A stretch of DNA of 64,000 nucleotides, taken from positions 62,001 through 126,000 of the forward strand of contig ARYC01000231.1 in NCBI GenBank assembly GCA_000711775.1. The letters run 5' to 3'. The DNA comes from Oxytricha trifallax. Lineage: Eukaryota > Ciliophora > Spirotrichea > Sporadotrichida > Oxytrichidae. A program made the translations under genes and the position numbers. The notes under the pieces are model-generated. The model was given only the letters and a program-made list of their open reading frames with translations, was not told the DNA's origin and did not search any database. This document shows, in pieces, positions 48,560-60,685 of this stretch. Every line of letters starts with the position of its first letter. Position 1 is the stretch's first letter.

Positions 48560-49560
48560 TTTATTTCTAGGTTGTTGAATAACTGTATACTTTGGATCTT
48601 ACAAAAAAAGCGAGGTCTTACAGAAGGCCACAATCAGATCATTCAGAAGCATTTAATAAAAATGAGGAACTAAATAACCCGAATACTCAGTTAAGAAATC
48701 TATCTGTGATGATTCATAAAAGGGTTGCTCTGAACTAAATTAATTGAGTCCTTTAATTTATCGATAACACTTCCAATTAAAGTAAGAATAAAATATTCTC
48801 CGACAACTATTAAAACTTCGAAGAAACTATTAAATAAAACCTTAATAGAATGGGTGTCTAATTAGTCAATATAAGAGTTGGTATAGATGAGATCTGCAGT
48901 CACATATAACCACTATGACATCAAATAACAAGTTTGAAATAAGATGCACTCTAACAAGATTGAGTTTAAGAGGACGTTAACTGGCTAATCAATTTCGAGA
49001 AACATAAAATTAACAACAAGACTACATTACCAAGATATATTTAAACTAAACTTATTTGCTCATTTGGCTAAAGGGATATGACTTCAACTTGGGAGATCTA
49101 CTAAATCTCAAGCATAGTAGAATTGTTACATGGAGATGCATTTAAAGTGCGGCTATATCAATAGCTGATCTCCATGAATATAATGTTGCTTGGTCATCTC
49201 TATTCAAAGCCCCAGAATTTCAAAATCAATCTCGATGATACTTCTTATTGCACGAGCAGTAACTTTTCAAAAACTCAAGTTTTAGGAGCTTAAGCATTTA
49301 AAACAGACAAGACCTTAAACCCCTTTATTAATGGGTCCTACTGCATGGGGACAATAAAGGTAGAGCCATGACAGCTACCATCTCCTTGTTATGATATTTA
49401 ATAAGTTAGCTGGAGAGAATTCTAAAAGATTACAGATAACTTGAGGTAGGTCAGTATATCAGCTTGAAAAAGGTCTGCTAGTTTTAGGCGCTATGAAACT
49501 TTTCAAATACTTTTTATAAGTTATGATTGATGGGGACTCAAAATTAATCCCAACATCGAA
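48560..49560 (+). other. Coding-like stretch with several TGAs
   Basis: A plus-strand frame reads VVEQLYTLDLTKKARSYRRP at the start and later LICSFGQRDMTSTWEIYQIS, VELLHGDAFKVRLYQQL and NLDDTSYCTSSNFSKTQVL. The part 48,970-49,377 is TGA-free for 136 codons; the rest has six TGAs, about what chance gives. GC content is above background. A decayed gene is possible; no family. Confidence 0.25.
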
Positions 49561-49829
49561 CTAAATTATCTGCAGTTAATAAATGGATTTTAATATGTTT
49601 ACATTCTAAATTTTACTCTAAATTATTTATTATAAATATTTAATGAAGCACTAATATATAAATTTAATTTTGATAATTTTCATTATAATATAAAAAAATA
49701 ATAATAAATTAAATCTCAAAAAATACATTATTCGATGCAAGTCTAATTTTTAATATTTTTTTTTACTTTTTTTAAATTTAATTAACATAAATTAATAAAA
49801 TAAAAAAATTATTCTTTACCTTCTCTTAA

Positions 49830-50544
49830 TGCCAGCTCCTGCATCTATGTTCATTTCATCTGGCTTTTAAGCATCTTTATAAAGTCTCTTGCTCACTTCA
49901 TGAATAAATAGTCTATGACTTTCTCTCTCTCTCTGTGAACCTTCGCATGTTCTTTCATTAGGAATATACCAGTTCCAGGTTTCCCCAAGAAGTTATGAAT
50001 CAAAGCTTACTTGAGAGGAATGATTGCTTCTTAAGCTCCGCGAGCCAGGTCTTCCTTATAAGTATGCCTTGCTTCTTTTGAATCTTCATGAGAAATAGAA
50101 TAGCGTTTCTTGTGAGCTTCTTCAATGATCTCTCTGAGATAACTCTTTCTCTCTTAAAATCCCAAGAACAACAAAGAAAAAGCTCCTTTCTGGAAGTTTA
50201 TTAGAGAGTTGTTTCTTGGTTGGAAGATAAACTACCAACTCTTCATCTTTCATCGCATCCTAGTAGAGATTAGTGACTGAAATTTCTGGGTAGTTTGGTA
50301 TTTCTATCAACTTAATTTCATTGCTTTTGAAGGCTTTCTTCTCATCACAGAGTATAGCTTTTAAGAATGAAATTTTGGTACAATCAATTGTTGGATGGAA
50401 TGATCCCACTATAGTATATGATTAAGTATATGTTACATGCCTACCATGTTGAGTGAGGTATCGATAGAGATCTTTCTTGCTTCTGAATCTTGAAATCATT
50501 TCTTAAGCTTCAACCCTCTTCATTGCAGTGCTTATAGATTCCAT
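49830..50544 (-). pseudogene. TBE 22 kDa-type ORF, copy B, 3' truncated
   Basis: From ATG 50544 the minus strand reads through RYLTQHGRHVTYTQSYTIVG, PTIDCTKISFLKAILCDEKK and ELVVYLPTKKQLSNKLPERS with TAA/TAG as Gln. This is the best preserved of the three copies in its first two thirds. Frame changes near 50,170-50,100 and truncation at the element edge follow. Function unknown; TBE-specific. Confidence 0.7.
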
Positions 50545-51107
50545 CCTTGTTCCTTCTCTTCTTATTGAATTTCAAATTTTAATATATAGAGTTATGTATC
50601 CTACTGTTGAAAATCTTAGTATTAGATATGGCCATTTTATAGGAGGTTAACCTGGTCAAGATACGTTGAGAAAATCCGTTGAAGCTGTAACAGACTTCAG
50701 AGATGGAGCTCCATTTTTATCAATATAGTTCCATTAAATTAGTACTAAATTTGATATAATATAATTAGTACTGGTACTAATTCCGTTCAATTTTAATTGG
50801 TACCAATTTAATAGTACCAAAACTTAATTAGTACCTACTTTTAAACTAATGAGGTTTTAATGGAAAAGTTTCAAAATGGTACAAAACCTAATTGGTACCA
50901 GTACCAACTTGAATTTTTTCTAAGTTGGTGCCAAAGTTGAAAATATTAAGCATGCAATTTGAAAATTTATAGCTATAAACTAAGTATAAATATGAACTCT
51001 AATTACTCTAAATCAACTATTATTGCTGCACCGCCAACTTCTATACATATTTACTATAACTTGAGAAGTTTTTAGAGGTTTATAATAGAAATTTAAATTT
51101 GATTTTA

Positions 51108-52544
51108 ACATTGCGGCTAACTTAAATCGGAAATCAGATTCTCTTAGTGCTGGATAATCATAGATGAACTTCGGTTCGACCAAACAGGCTGAAATTATTT
51201 ATGTTTAGAGGGAGGTTGAGCTAAGAGCCATTGAATTTGAAGCAGAGGTTTCAAAATTGAAGTCTAAAATAAGAAGGGTAGAGCAGAGATAGGACTTTTA
51301 ATATTAATTGAATATGTTGAGAAGCTAAAAGAACAGCAACAAATTGAAAAGATAAAAACATATCAATGTGAAGACTACTAGAATCTTTTATCAATCGAAC
51401 AAAGCTTGAAGAGACACCTTAAAGAGGTACACTCTGGCAAAGCCAAGATTTATTTCAAGCATGATAAAGTTGATGGAAGGTACTAATGCACAACGTGCAT
51501 GAAGTCTTACACACATTCTGCAAAAGTAAAGAAGCATATGCAGAAGTATCATTTGAGTGAATTTTTAATGCAGGATACTGTAACTTAAAAACTAGTTCCA
51601 GCAATAAGAAAATCTAATACTCTTGAGTCATAAAGAGAGGAAAGACTCAAGAGACAGAAACGATATGAGTCGATGAACCAGCCAACAGGTAATACAATTT
51701 TAGCGTACTTCTAAGGGAAGGCTATGATTATACCTCCATTAAATGCAGTTGATTTCAGCACTCGTATTGAAAGCTACTTGAATTTAAGCGTGGCTGAAAA
51801 AGCAAAGCTCATAGTAGTTGATGAGTATGCATACAAGGTGTATCCATTTAGCTATATTCTTAAGAACCAACAGTATTGAAATGAGTTTGCTAATGAATAC
51901 ATGGTATTTATAGAGGCGTAAAGAAATGACTGCTAAAATTTGCTTAAGCTCGATGGTGTTATTTTAAGCTATGTTTTCATCGCATTAAGGCTAAAGAAAT
52001 TTGATATGACTCTGAGAGAATACCTATATCACAATAGATGCCATGATGATATAAACGTTATACTCTCAGATATGATACAGGGTGTTAAGGTGTTGCATGA
52101 ACTTGGATATGTCCATAGAGATTTGAAGCCTGAAAACATTGTGCTAAATATATGCCCTTTAGAGGTAGTATTCGATTTCAATAGAACTTTAAGATAGGAG
52201 ATTGTTACTTGAGCACAGGTACTTGGGACTCCTGGATACTTCCAAATAAGAGATAAGTGTACAAATGGTTCTGTTTACTGGGATGTTTGAGCAGTAGCTG
52301 CAATAATATTAGAAAGTGATATGGAAAGTATGTATTACATTGGTACTAAACATGAAAAACAATCAATTAGTTTGACTTAAAAGCATATAAAGCAAGAAGA
52401 TGTATGCTAAAAATTAGAAACATTGTAGAGATGATAATTGCCAGAGCTCCTTACTATCCTCAGAAAACATTAGATGACATACTTGACCCACAAAGAGCAA
52501 GGTTCAAAAGATATAATAAAGACAAGTAGATAAAATTTGTTTGA
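51108..52544 (+). pseudogene. TBE zinc-finger/kinase protein, copy B
   Basis: Plus-strand version of the TBE zinc-finger/kinase gene: C2H2 fingers (CTTCMKSYTHSAKVKKHMQK) at about 51,490 and the kinase-like domain with YVHRDLKPEN (about 52,115) and VVFDFNRTLR, ending at TGA 52,542-52,544. The start codon position reads ATT rather than ATG, the TAA that copies A and C have after QY is TGA here (about 51,878), and the Trp of DVWAVAA is TGA (about 52,288). The kinase catalytic HRD is kept, but the DFN motif replaces the usual DFG, as in the other copies. Confidence 0.85.
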
Positions 52545-52675
52545 TTAAAGTAAATTAAAATTCCTTAAATTCACATAAAACCTTCACTTTCTCTACTAAC
52601 CCCAATAAGACCCCAACTATACCCTAAAAATCAAAGCACTTATAATCCTCATTAAGGGGTTTGAGGTTTTGATTT

Positions 52676-53713
52676 CACCTTTAATGATAAGACCAGAGAT
52701 TAAAGTGCTCCTCATTAAATTGATCTAGTGACTCGAGAAAAGTTTTGTACTATTTCATCGGAAGTATCTAGTTACACCAGTGGGAGTTTCTAGTTACAAA
52801 TTGTGATAGCCAATCACGGAAGGTGTATTTCAATTTTACCAAAGAGCTTTGAGAAATTCGCGATGAGAGGTATCACTATTATTCCTGCTAAATTTGCACA
52901 CTGGAATATCATTTACATCCCGGAAGTTGTTACTGTAATGGGAAGCATGTATTAATAGCAACAGTCTCTAAAAATTCAAAAATATTGAGGGCAATTCCTT
53001 ACAGAAGGATTCTTCTGTTCATACGCGCATACCTGCAGCAAGAGTAATTTTTACCACCGCTCTTTGAGAGAGAATGCATAGTCAAGAACTAGTTATCTCA
53101 AATCATTTGCTAAGCAGAATGCAATCCATAGCTATAGTGCTGTTCTTCTGCACCATTCTCACCAGCACCGAAGAATAATTGTTCTATTCAAAATATAGAG
53201 CTTGTTGTGATTGAATGCAGAGATATGAATCATCAGCTTATATGAACGGGTCGAGAGTAAATGCATTTACGCAAAGAAATAATAATAGCAGGTAAATTAA
53301 GATATGTCTTATGTTATAAATATATAGGTTGAATATTTTGCAAAGAGGAAATATGCTTTTCAAACAGTGCGGAATGCAGCATTTTACGTCCTCAGGTACC
53401 AATCGAGTGCGAGCAGTTTGCATCCTAATATTGATGTCTATCTACCTGCATCATTCTTGATTGCACTTTTAACGTAGTAGATCTGCTTGAGATAGGAGCA
53501 GCTCGGTGCTTAATCAAGGTTCTATGATGAAGAGGATTCGAGCATCATAGGAATAAATATAAATTTTCCGACCCATTCTAAGAATCCTCTAGTGTGCAGC
53601 CCTAATGCTTATGCGTGCGGAAAGTACTAGCGTAACATTCTCTCCCATTGCTTTGATTTAGTAGCTCACTCTTTTCTTCATTTGCTTGAATCTCCACCCT
53701 CTGTTTGATTTTC
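52676..53713 (+). other. Coding-like stretch of unknown function, three TGAs
   Basis: GC-richer plus-strand DNA right beside the TBE-B end. One frame reads REKFCTISSEVSSYTSG, KSFEKFAMRGITIIPAKFAH and, after TGAs near 52,987, 53,208 and 53,225, VEYFAKRKYAFQTVRNAAFY, NIDVYLPASFLIALLTQQ and FDLVAHSFLHLLESPP to a stop at 53,711-53,713. The last 160 codons have no TGA. Three TGAs in about 345 codons is below chance, but not strongly so. No family recognised. Confidence 0.35.
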
Positions 53714-54239
53714 ATTCCATTTTTTTAAGGATTATAATATAAGAATTTGCTATTATTATATTTTGAATAAAATTCATGAAAATTTCTGAATTTTATTGAT
53801 TGTCATAATGTTAGAAAAAACTATAGTGACTATTATAGTGCCGAATACTCTTTAATAAATAAATTAATTAACATTAAAGTACATTAAAATAATATGCAGA
53901 ATAATTCTAAATAAGGTATATAATTTTAATTTCAAAAAACATTAATTAAATTGTAATAAATGATTTGAATTTAATTTAAATCGATTCTATTAATAAATTT
54001 ATGATTTTATTACCTATTATTTTATATTTATTTAAAACACATCTTTCACATTTTAGTTAAATTTTCATAAAATATTCAGAGACTCGTTTAAATTTGGAAA
54101 TTTCATTTATCACTTCTACTCTGGAATTTCTATATGAACTTGGACCAAAATATTTTCCAGTCATTATAATATTTTTCTTAGTCTTTTATATGTAGAATAC
54201 TCTAAGTTAGTGTGGGTGGTTTGAAGTTATAAAGAGTAA
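53714..54239. other. AT-rich, no gene recognised
   Basis: No coding frame or repeat seen. Confidence 0.45.
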
Positions 54240-55690
54240 TTAGGTTAATAGAAATGTTGACATCGATCATCTGACTGAGATAATACATCATTATATTGAT
54301 AATGAATGCTGTGCATTGATCATAGTCTTAAGACTAACTTAAAAGAATTGCTTTAAATCAATCAAAGAATTCCAAAAAACTGTACAACTCTCTTTGAGAA
54401 AGTAACTACATAAGGACTTGTTTCCGTACCAGAAAAAAGATCTGATAATGGATTGAATTCTTTAAATTTACTACGAAACATTAAAATTAGGAACAACATT
54501 CCAAAGTTGATTATACTTCTAATTTAGTAATATTGCGAACAAGAGTAATTTCTCTAGAGCACTTATCTATAAAACCTAAAGGAATATCCTTTTCCTCCTC
54601 ATATCGCTTATAAAACAGAAAGAAATGAGAAGATTTGAGCAAATTCACTTGTATCGTTAGTCTACTGGATGAGTTTGAAAAACAGACAGCGTAAAAAGAT
54701 ACTTACCTGAACTATGAGAACTCATAAAACAAGTAAATATCCTAAACTTCCTTGATACCGCAGAATCTATTTTAAATGACTCAGCATACCTGAGCAGTGT
54801 AGAAAAAGATAAAAACAAAAAAAATAGGGGGATGTCAATCGGAAGATACAAACTTTGTAGTATCCTTGAAATAGAATTGAGTAATAAGCAAGGCCCTATT
54901 AGAAATGAAGAAAAGATAAAAAGTTACATGATGATTCACTTAGCTAACATGGAGATATACCCTATTTAAAATTAAAGCAGTTATAAGATTTCGAAAACTT
55001 ATTTATTTTATCCTGACATTAAGATACAATAATTATTTAAATTATACTATAAATATCTAGCAGACTAAGATATTATCCTAATCAATAAGCTCTGATTTCA
55101 AAAATTAGAGAAAATTTACCAAAAAAAACAGAGATCCTTGAACTGCATCTATATTTCCATCAATCAAGTTATGTAATAAACAACTACAGTTGACAAATTA
55201 AATTGAAAAACAATTAAGAAAAAGAAAGACAATGATCTAAAATTGTTCATGAAACATTTAGAGATAATTGCAAAGAATAATAATTTAAAAAAAAAACATA
55301 CAAAAGGTTGGGAATGATGACCAAATGGATGACTCACAAATTTACAAATCAATCTTGTCCTATCTTTAATATTAGATCCAGACAACTCCAATTCTTCATC
55401 ATTCATTAACTAACTTACTATAACTAAGACCAGAAAACATTTGCTATTAAAGTAGAAACAAAGATACTTCATGAGAAACTACCAACTTCAACTATGGCAA
55501 TAAGAAAGAAATTATAAGTCACGATACAAGTTATTTAAGGTTTAGAGGGAAGTATTTAAGTTCAAATAAAAGACAAAAATAAAGAGGAAGCAAAAAGAAA
55601 ATGCACAAAAACAAAGGGTAAAGTTAAAATAGAAGAACAAGATTAAAACAAAGAAGATCATTTGACACATTAACTTCACAATCAAATGAA
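54240..55690 (+). pseudogene. Decayed LINE ORF1-like or unknown protein
   Basis: The plus strand reads NVDIDHLTEIIHHYIDNECC and FKSIKEFQKTVQLSLRKQL (54,240-54,450), then with frame changes NILNFLDTAESILNDSAYLS, RGMSIGRYKLCSILEIELSN and KSYMMIHLANMEIYPIQN (54,735-55,090), ISKIRENLPKKTEILELHLY (from 55,097), and a basic end KRQKQRGSKKKMHKNKGQ near 55,580. The basic C-terminus before an (ATA)n run recalls the LINE ORF1-like proteins at 15.9 and 40.9 kb. At least three frame changes mark it as decayed. Confidence 0.45.
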
Positions 55691-55734
55691 ACCCAGAAGA
55701 TCCAATCTGATAAATTTATTTTTTATATATTTAT

Positions 55735-55763
55735 AATAATAATAATAATAATAATAATAATTA
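55735..55763. repeat. (ATA)n simple repeat, LINE tail
   Basis: About ten ATA units at the 3' end of the minus-strand LINE. Confidence 0.85.
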
Positions 55764-55830
55764 GATCACATTGAGGTCTCTGGGGACCCCCGATCTTAGT
55801 TGCTTTTAATGCAAATAAGGGACAAGCCCT

Positions 55831-57353
55831 TTAAATTAATTTCCAAATATTTTGTCTCATAAGTTTTTGGGTTCTTTTTAAGTTGATTCTGCTCTCTTTC
55901 AATTCCTTTTCAATTTCAGTTGTGGTGTCAGGGTTACAATCGAATCTGCTTCTTTCAAGCACAAAAGCAATTATTCTTGTTCCCATTCTTGATAAGTCAA
56001 ATCTGAGTTCAGTTAAATCAATGTTAATATGTGGCAAATGTTTCCAATTAGCTTCGAATTCTTACGAGCATTTACATTTGATTGGTTTGCCAAAAGCCTT
56101 AGGTTAGTTTTGGATCATTACAGCTAAAGAGTTGGGTAGATACTTTGCTAGCATTTTTGCTCTGTAGTATAGTTGTTTGTTAGTGAGAATTATAGGTCTG
56201 CATTGTGCATTTGAAAAGAGGGCAATTTTTTGCCAAGTCATTTCGTACTTTTTGATCCAGTCATCAAATATAAATTTGACATTTGAGAACTACATGTCAT
56301 ATTTTTGTTATATTGATGATATAATGAGTAGATCTGTGAGGAAAGGTGAGTTATCAAAGAGTTTTAATCTGTTAGGGTAAAAATCTCTTAGGAAAGAGTC
56401 TCCTCTTTAAATAAAAGCTGCTGCTCCTTTCTTATATAGGTCTATCATTTCTTGAATATGGGATGGTTTAGCTGATGCTAATATAGGAGAAAGTTTTGTT
56501 TGGACCCTTGAGAAAATGTATTGTTAATAAATTCTCTAGTATAGATAGTCATCTCCTTTAAATCTGTTTAAGTAGGAGGTTTTTTATTCGTTGTGGACAT
56601 CTTAAATTACTTCTTGAAGATTTTTATAGGGTATTGGCTTATATTTAAGCCTAAATATCTGAATTTCTTCTTATAGGATGATAAGTTGGCAAAGTCAAAT
56701 TTTTAAGCGCTGATGTCTACACATTTATCATCGTTAATTATCAATCCGTAGTCTTTAAAGTGGTCTCTGATCTTTTATTTCAGATCATCTACGTTGTCTC
56801 CTGGGTCAAATTTAAAGGCTATGTCATCTGCATAAACTTTAATTTTCTTTCTTATTTTATAGTTATATCTAACTTCAAACGATCTAATTGCATTGTCTAA
56901 TAGTAGTACAAAGAATAGTGGTGAGGTTTTCCCCCCTTGGGGTACTCCTCTGCTAATTTATATCTTTTTGTTTTACCAGTGTAAGTTGTAAGGTTATATT
57001 CGGTGTGAAGCTGTGATTAACATTTTGTCCCATATGTCTACCTCTGTGTCCGTGTGTGTTTGTCCTAAGAATTCTGGCCTTATCATCTCAGAATTCTGGT
57101 CAGATTTCTGTTCTTGTTTTTTGGTCGTGACGTATTCAGTATTAAATAGGTCTGGTACTGGAGGTAAGTTTTCCTAGGCTTTTTGGGTGTACGAGTCATC
57201 CGGGTCTTATTTGAACTGATCGAAGTCATCTTCAAATGCGTCATATTCAAGGTCCCAGATGTCGACTCCCTCACTTTCAGAATCTAAGTATATGTCAAAT
57301 TCGGGGATGCTAAAGTGTTAAGCTCCTCTCATGACTGCGGCAAGGGCGGTCAT
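55831..57353 (-). pseudogene. LINE reverse transcriptase, incomplete
   Basis: From ATG 57353 the minus strand reads an acidic N-terminus (SEGVDIWDLEYDAFEDDFDQ), then the RT palm: SRGVPQGGKTSPLFFVLLLD (about 56,945) and KVYADDIAFKF with the YADD active site (about 56,850), thumb-like FRYLGLNIS, and a C-terminal extension down to KRTQKLMRQNIWKLI. The fingers and the motif A Asp that should precede the PQG motif are missing, so the N-terminus seems joined by an internal deletion. One frameshift lies near 56,500. The copy cannot be active. TAA/TAG are used as Gln throughout. Confidence 0.85.
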
Positions 57354-57360
57354 GTGTTAC

Positions 57361-59206
57361 ATTGTTTTCTCTTAAATTCTTATTTAATAATGTTTATATA
57401 TTTATATTATTCATTTTTTTCTTCAATGATTTAATAATAATTTATTGTTAATATCTTGTTGTAAAAATAAATCATAAGAATATAATATTTTTAAAAAATA
57501 AATTTTTTTGATTAAGTAATTTAAATATGTTATTATTAAAAATAAAAATATTTTACTAAATAGTATTACCTTTATTTCAATATATTAAATATAAATGTTA
57601 ATTTTATATTACTTAATTTCAACTATCATTGATATGGGCTTTTGAGTCATTCTCTCTTCATTACTGCCTCCACTAGTTATTTACAATTACATAGGATTTT
57701 TTTTCTTAAAAGGGTATATTAAAGACTTAATTAGATGATCTTACCACTTTGATTATTTCGATTAAAGTTAATTCTTTTGAATAAATTAGAAGTAAAATAC
57801 ATTATATAATGAAATTGATCATATTATATTTCCCTTCACATTTGAGTCATTTCCAATAAAAAAATGGTAATTTTAACTTTTTCACATAAAAATATAATTT
57901 AAAATAAATCTCTCTATATACTTGAATAATGGCATTTGCTTAAAGCTCTTACATCTCAATTAATTTGGAGTTTAATTTTAATTTTACTTTAATCACTCTG
58001 ATTTATAGTGATTTCAAATTTAACTTAAAAACCTAAACTATTTTTGGAATTTTTTCAATGAAGATTGATAAAATACCTTAGATTGGGGAATTGTTTAAAT
58101 ATTTTTAAAAAATATTATACATTAATATTTTAATTCTAAATTTATTGGAGTATACAAAAATGAAATGAATAAAGGCATTAATAGAATAGTTATGATTTGT
58201 AAAAAGAGTGCTATTTAATTTAACTATAAGATAATTTTTAATAATTTATTTTTTAAATCATTTCTGATTATACGAAGAACCCTCTTATTAAGAATTTATG
58301 ATTTTTTAGGTAAATGTATATTTTACTATTTTATGCGAAATATGTTTAAAAAATTCTTTCGCAGTTTGATAACTTAAATTTATACATTTGCCTATCTAAA
58401 ACTTAATAAACATTAAGAATCAAAATATATGTTGTTTAATGATCAAATCTGATTAAATATATATTTGCTTAAGATCAAAATTAATGCGTATAAATTATAG
58501 AGAAGTTTTTCATTCTTAACTTAAAACATACATCAGTTTTAATTAAAAATTTAAAACTTAGAATTTTATTACTTTGATTTATGATTTTAAATAATTTTTA
58601 ATTTTAAAGATTTATGATTAATAATATCTCTTCCTCTCTATTCAAATGGAATATAAAATCTATATACTATGTTGAAGAAAAAAATTAACTCTCTGTAAAA
58701 ATTAATATAGTAATTTCAATACAAAAAAGAAAGAAACAAATCAATAGGTTATAAAAATAAGATGATTGTTAATTATTATCTACTTGTCAATATAAATAGT
58801 AGTTAAGGAAGCATAATTAATTTTCAGCGGAAAAAAACCTCCTTAAGTGTGGAAACAAATTTGATTAATTTCTGAGATCAATAATTAATAATATATAATA
58901 TCGAAATTAGAAATTAATATAACTTTCAGACATATTATTTACTCTTTGATTATTTCCATTACAATCTTCTCAAAGAGGCAATGATATGATATAGTTTAAA
59001 AAAATGCCAATAACTATCATATTCAACTACTTCTGTTTATATGATTACGGGCTCCCAATGGAGTTACTATTATCTTAATCTCAGCTTTAGTCATTTTAAA
59101 TAATTTACGAAGTAGTCCTCATTTATATTCATGAAAATTTTTTACAAAATTGTAAGTGATGCATATATTAGAAGAAGAAAGCTTTAAAAATTTAATTACA
59201 GTAGTA
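57361..59206. other. Very AT-rich, no gene recognised
   Basis: Long A/T runs and no convincing frame. Confidence 0.5.
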
Positions 59207-60188
59207 TCAATCATTATTTTCCTCAAGTTTGTTGCCAAATAATCTCCAACCTGGCCTAACGTTATGTTCCTTTGCGTAAATTTCTAGGTTCAGTTTGTCA
59301 GGGCATATTTTTTATATGAAGCAATATATCTCGTCAGGCTTTCTTGAGTTCTCTCTAACTGGGGCGATAACTAAGTAAGTTTTCAGCTCTTTGGTAGGAC
59401 ACAATGTCTTTAACATTTCCTTTTTAGCTATAATAAACTTCTCAAAGCAGTGTGAAGTGTAAAATCCCCAATCACAGTGTATTTTTCCAGTCTTTGTAAG
59501 CCTAAGCCGCACACCTTCATCCACTTCTTCGTATCCATGCTTCTTGATGAATTGCTGTGATAAATATCTTTTCTAATTGACAACCCAAATAATGAATATT
59601 CCCCTCTCTTGAACTAAATGTATTGGCATGTTCTAAAAATCCTAGTCTGACACAGTATCATAAGGCAGGTCCTATTTGAGTCTCCATGCTGGGTCCATCA
59701 TGACAACTTCATAAAGCTTCTCAAGCAATCTTGAACTGCTTTTTGCCATTTTAGTATGTCATTAATATCCCCTCTAAATTTAAATGGATAGGTGAGTGCT
59801 TTGTATGTGAGAATTTTTACTTTTCATTTAATTGCGACAAGCTCATAGTTTTTGTAGATTCTAATTTTAATTTTTTGATCACCCTGGTGTATGACCGACG
59901 CTTTCTGATTTTAAAAATTTTCTTTCATAATCTAAGCATCTATGGGTTTGATTTTGCATGTTTTATAGTGTCTCTCACAGTTAAACACTTTTTCAATTTT
60001 TTTATGGCAAAAAATGCAAGTTTGTTTCATCTCCTTTTCCCAAGCTTTTGTTAGTATATTCTCTTCTTAATGTTTCACGTTACATGAGTGCTGAGTAAAC
60101 TTTTATTCGCATAAGATTGTTCGCAATATATACACTCTATTTCATGTGAATCATAAACTATCTCTAGTTTATTTTTCTTCCCAAGCAT
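59207..60188 (-). pseudogene. Zinc-finger plus MT-A70 adenine methyltransferase, decayed
   Basis: From ATG 60188 the minus strand reads two C2H2-like fingers (CIYCEQSYANKSLLSTH; CIFCHKKIEKVFNCERHYKTC) and then an MT-A70 domain: VVMMDPAWRL (catalytic motif, normally DPPW), LPYDTVSD, GIFIIWVVNQKR, HGYEEVDEGVRLRLTKTGKI, VRENSRKPDEIYCFIQ and VRPGWRLFGNKLE, ending at TGA 59,209-59,207. The domain order is complete. The MT-A70 family makes N6-methyladenine; ciliate MTA1-type members methylate DNA. Lesions: a frame change between the fingers (about 60,075), a TGA near 59,850, and a frame change near 59,740 just before the catalytic motif, besides the Pro-to-Ala change. It is probably a dead or germline-limited copy. 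The TGA at the family's usual end supports TGA as stop. Confidence 0.82.
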
Positions 60189-60546
60189 TAGTTCAAAAGT
60201 CTAATTTATTTCAGAAAATTTAATTCATCATCAAGTTTGCATAAATAATTTAAAAATCTCAATCCACTTGAATAAATATTTAAAATGAGTAAATTCTCAC
60301 TTTTACACAAAAAAATGAGTAAAATGTCACTTTCATAAAAAATGAAGAGAAATTAGTTAATTACATATAAAAGTGCTTCATCTTTTTGAGATTTAAGGCA
60401 TAATGTTACTTAAAATATTATTATATTTATATTTTTTAATTAAATAACTAAGCAATTGATTCATTCTATTTAACTCTCTAAAATTTATCAAAATTATCAC
60501 AAGAAATTTTTAATAAATATTTATATAAGAATGTGGATGTTCTCAA
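60189..60546. other. AT-rich spacer
   Basis: No gene seen between the methyltransferase-like gene and TBE copy C. Confidence 0.5.
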
Positions 60547-60685
60547 CAAAACCCCAAAGTCCCTTAATGAGGTTTATAAGTGCTTTGATTTGTAGGGTAT
60601 AGTTGGGGTCTTATTGGGGTTAGTAGAGAAAACGCAGGTTTTTTATGAATTTAATGAATATTTAATGAGTATTACTGTACTTAAT

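Larger units (their letters stand above)
49813..52671. mobile_element. TBE: TBE-type transposon, copy B (truncated, no transposase)
   Basis: The right end (GGGGTTTGAGGTTTTG, ending 52671) is a mutated TBE terminus. Going left are the zinc-finger/kinase gene (plus) and the 22 kDa-type ORF (minus), in TBE order but inverted relative to copies A and C. TBE similarity stops abruptly at about 49,813; the transposase gene and the left TIR are missing. Confidence 0.88.
55735..57360 (-). mobile_element. LINE element with reverse-transcriptase remnant
   Basis: Minus-strand element with the same 3' block and (TTA)n tail as the one at 15.8 kb (AAGGGCTTGTCCC, GGGGTCCCCAGAGACCTCAA), coding for part of a reverse transcriptase. 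It is about 1.6 kb, much shorter than a full LINE, so it is truncated or internally deleted. Confidence 0.85.
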
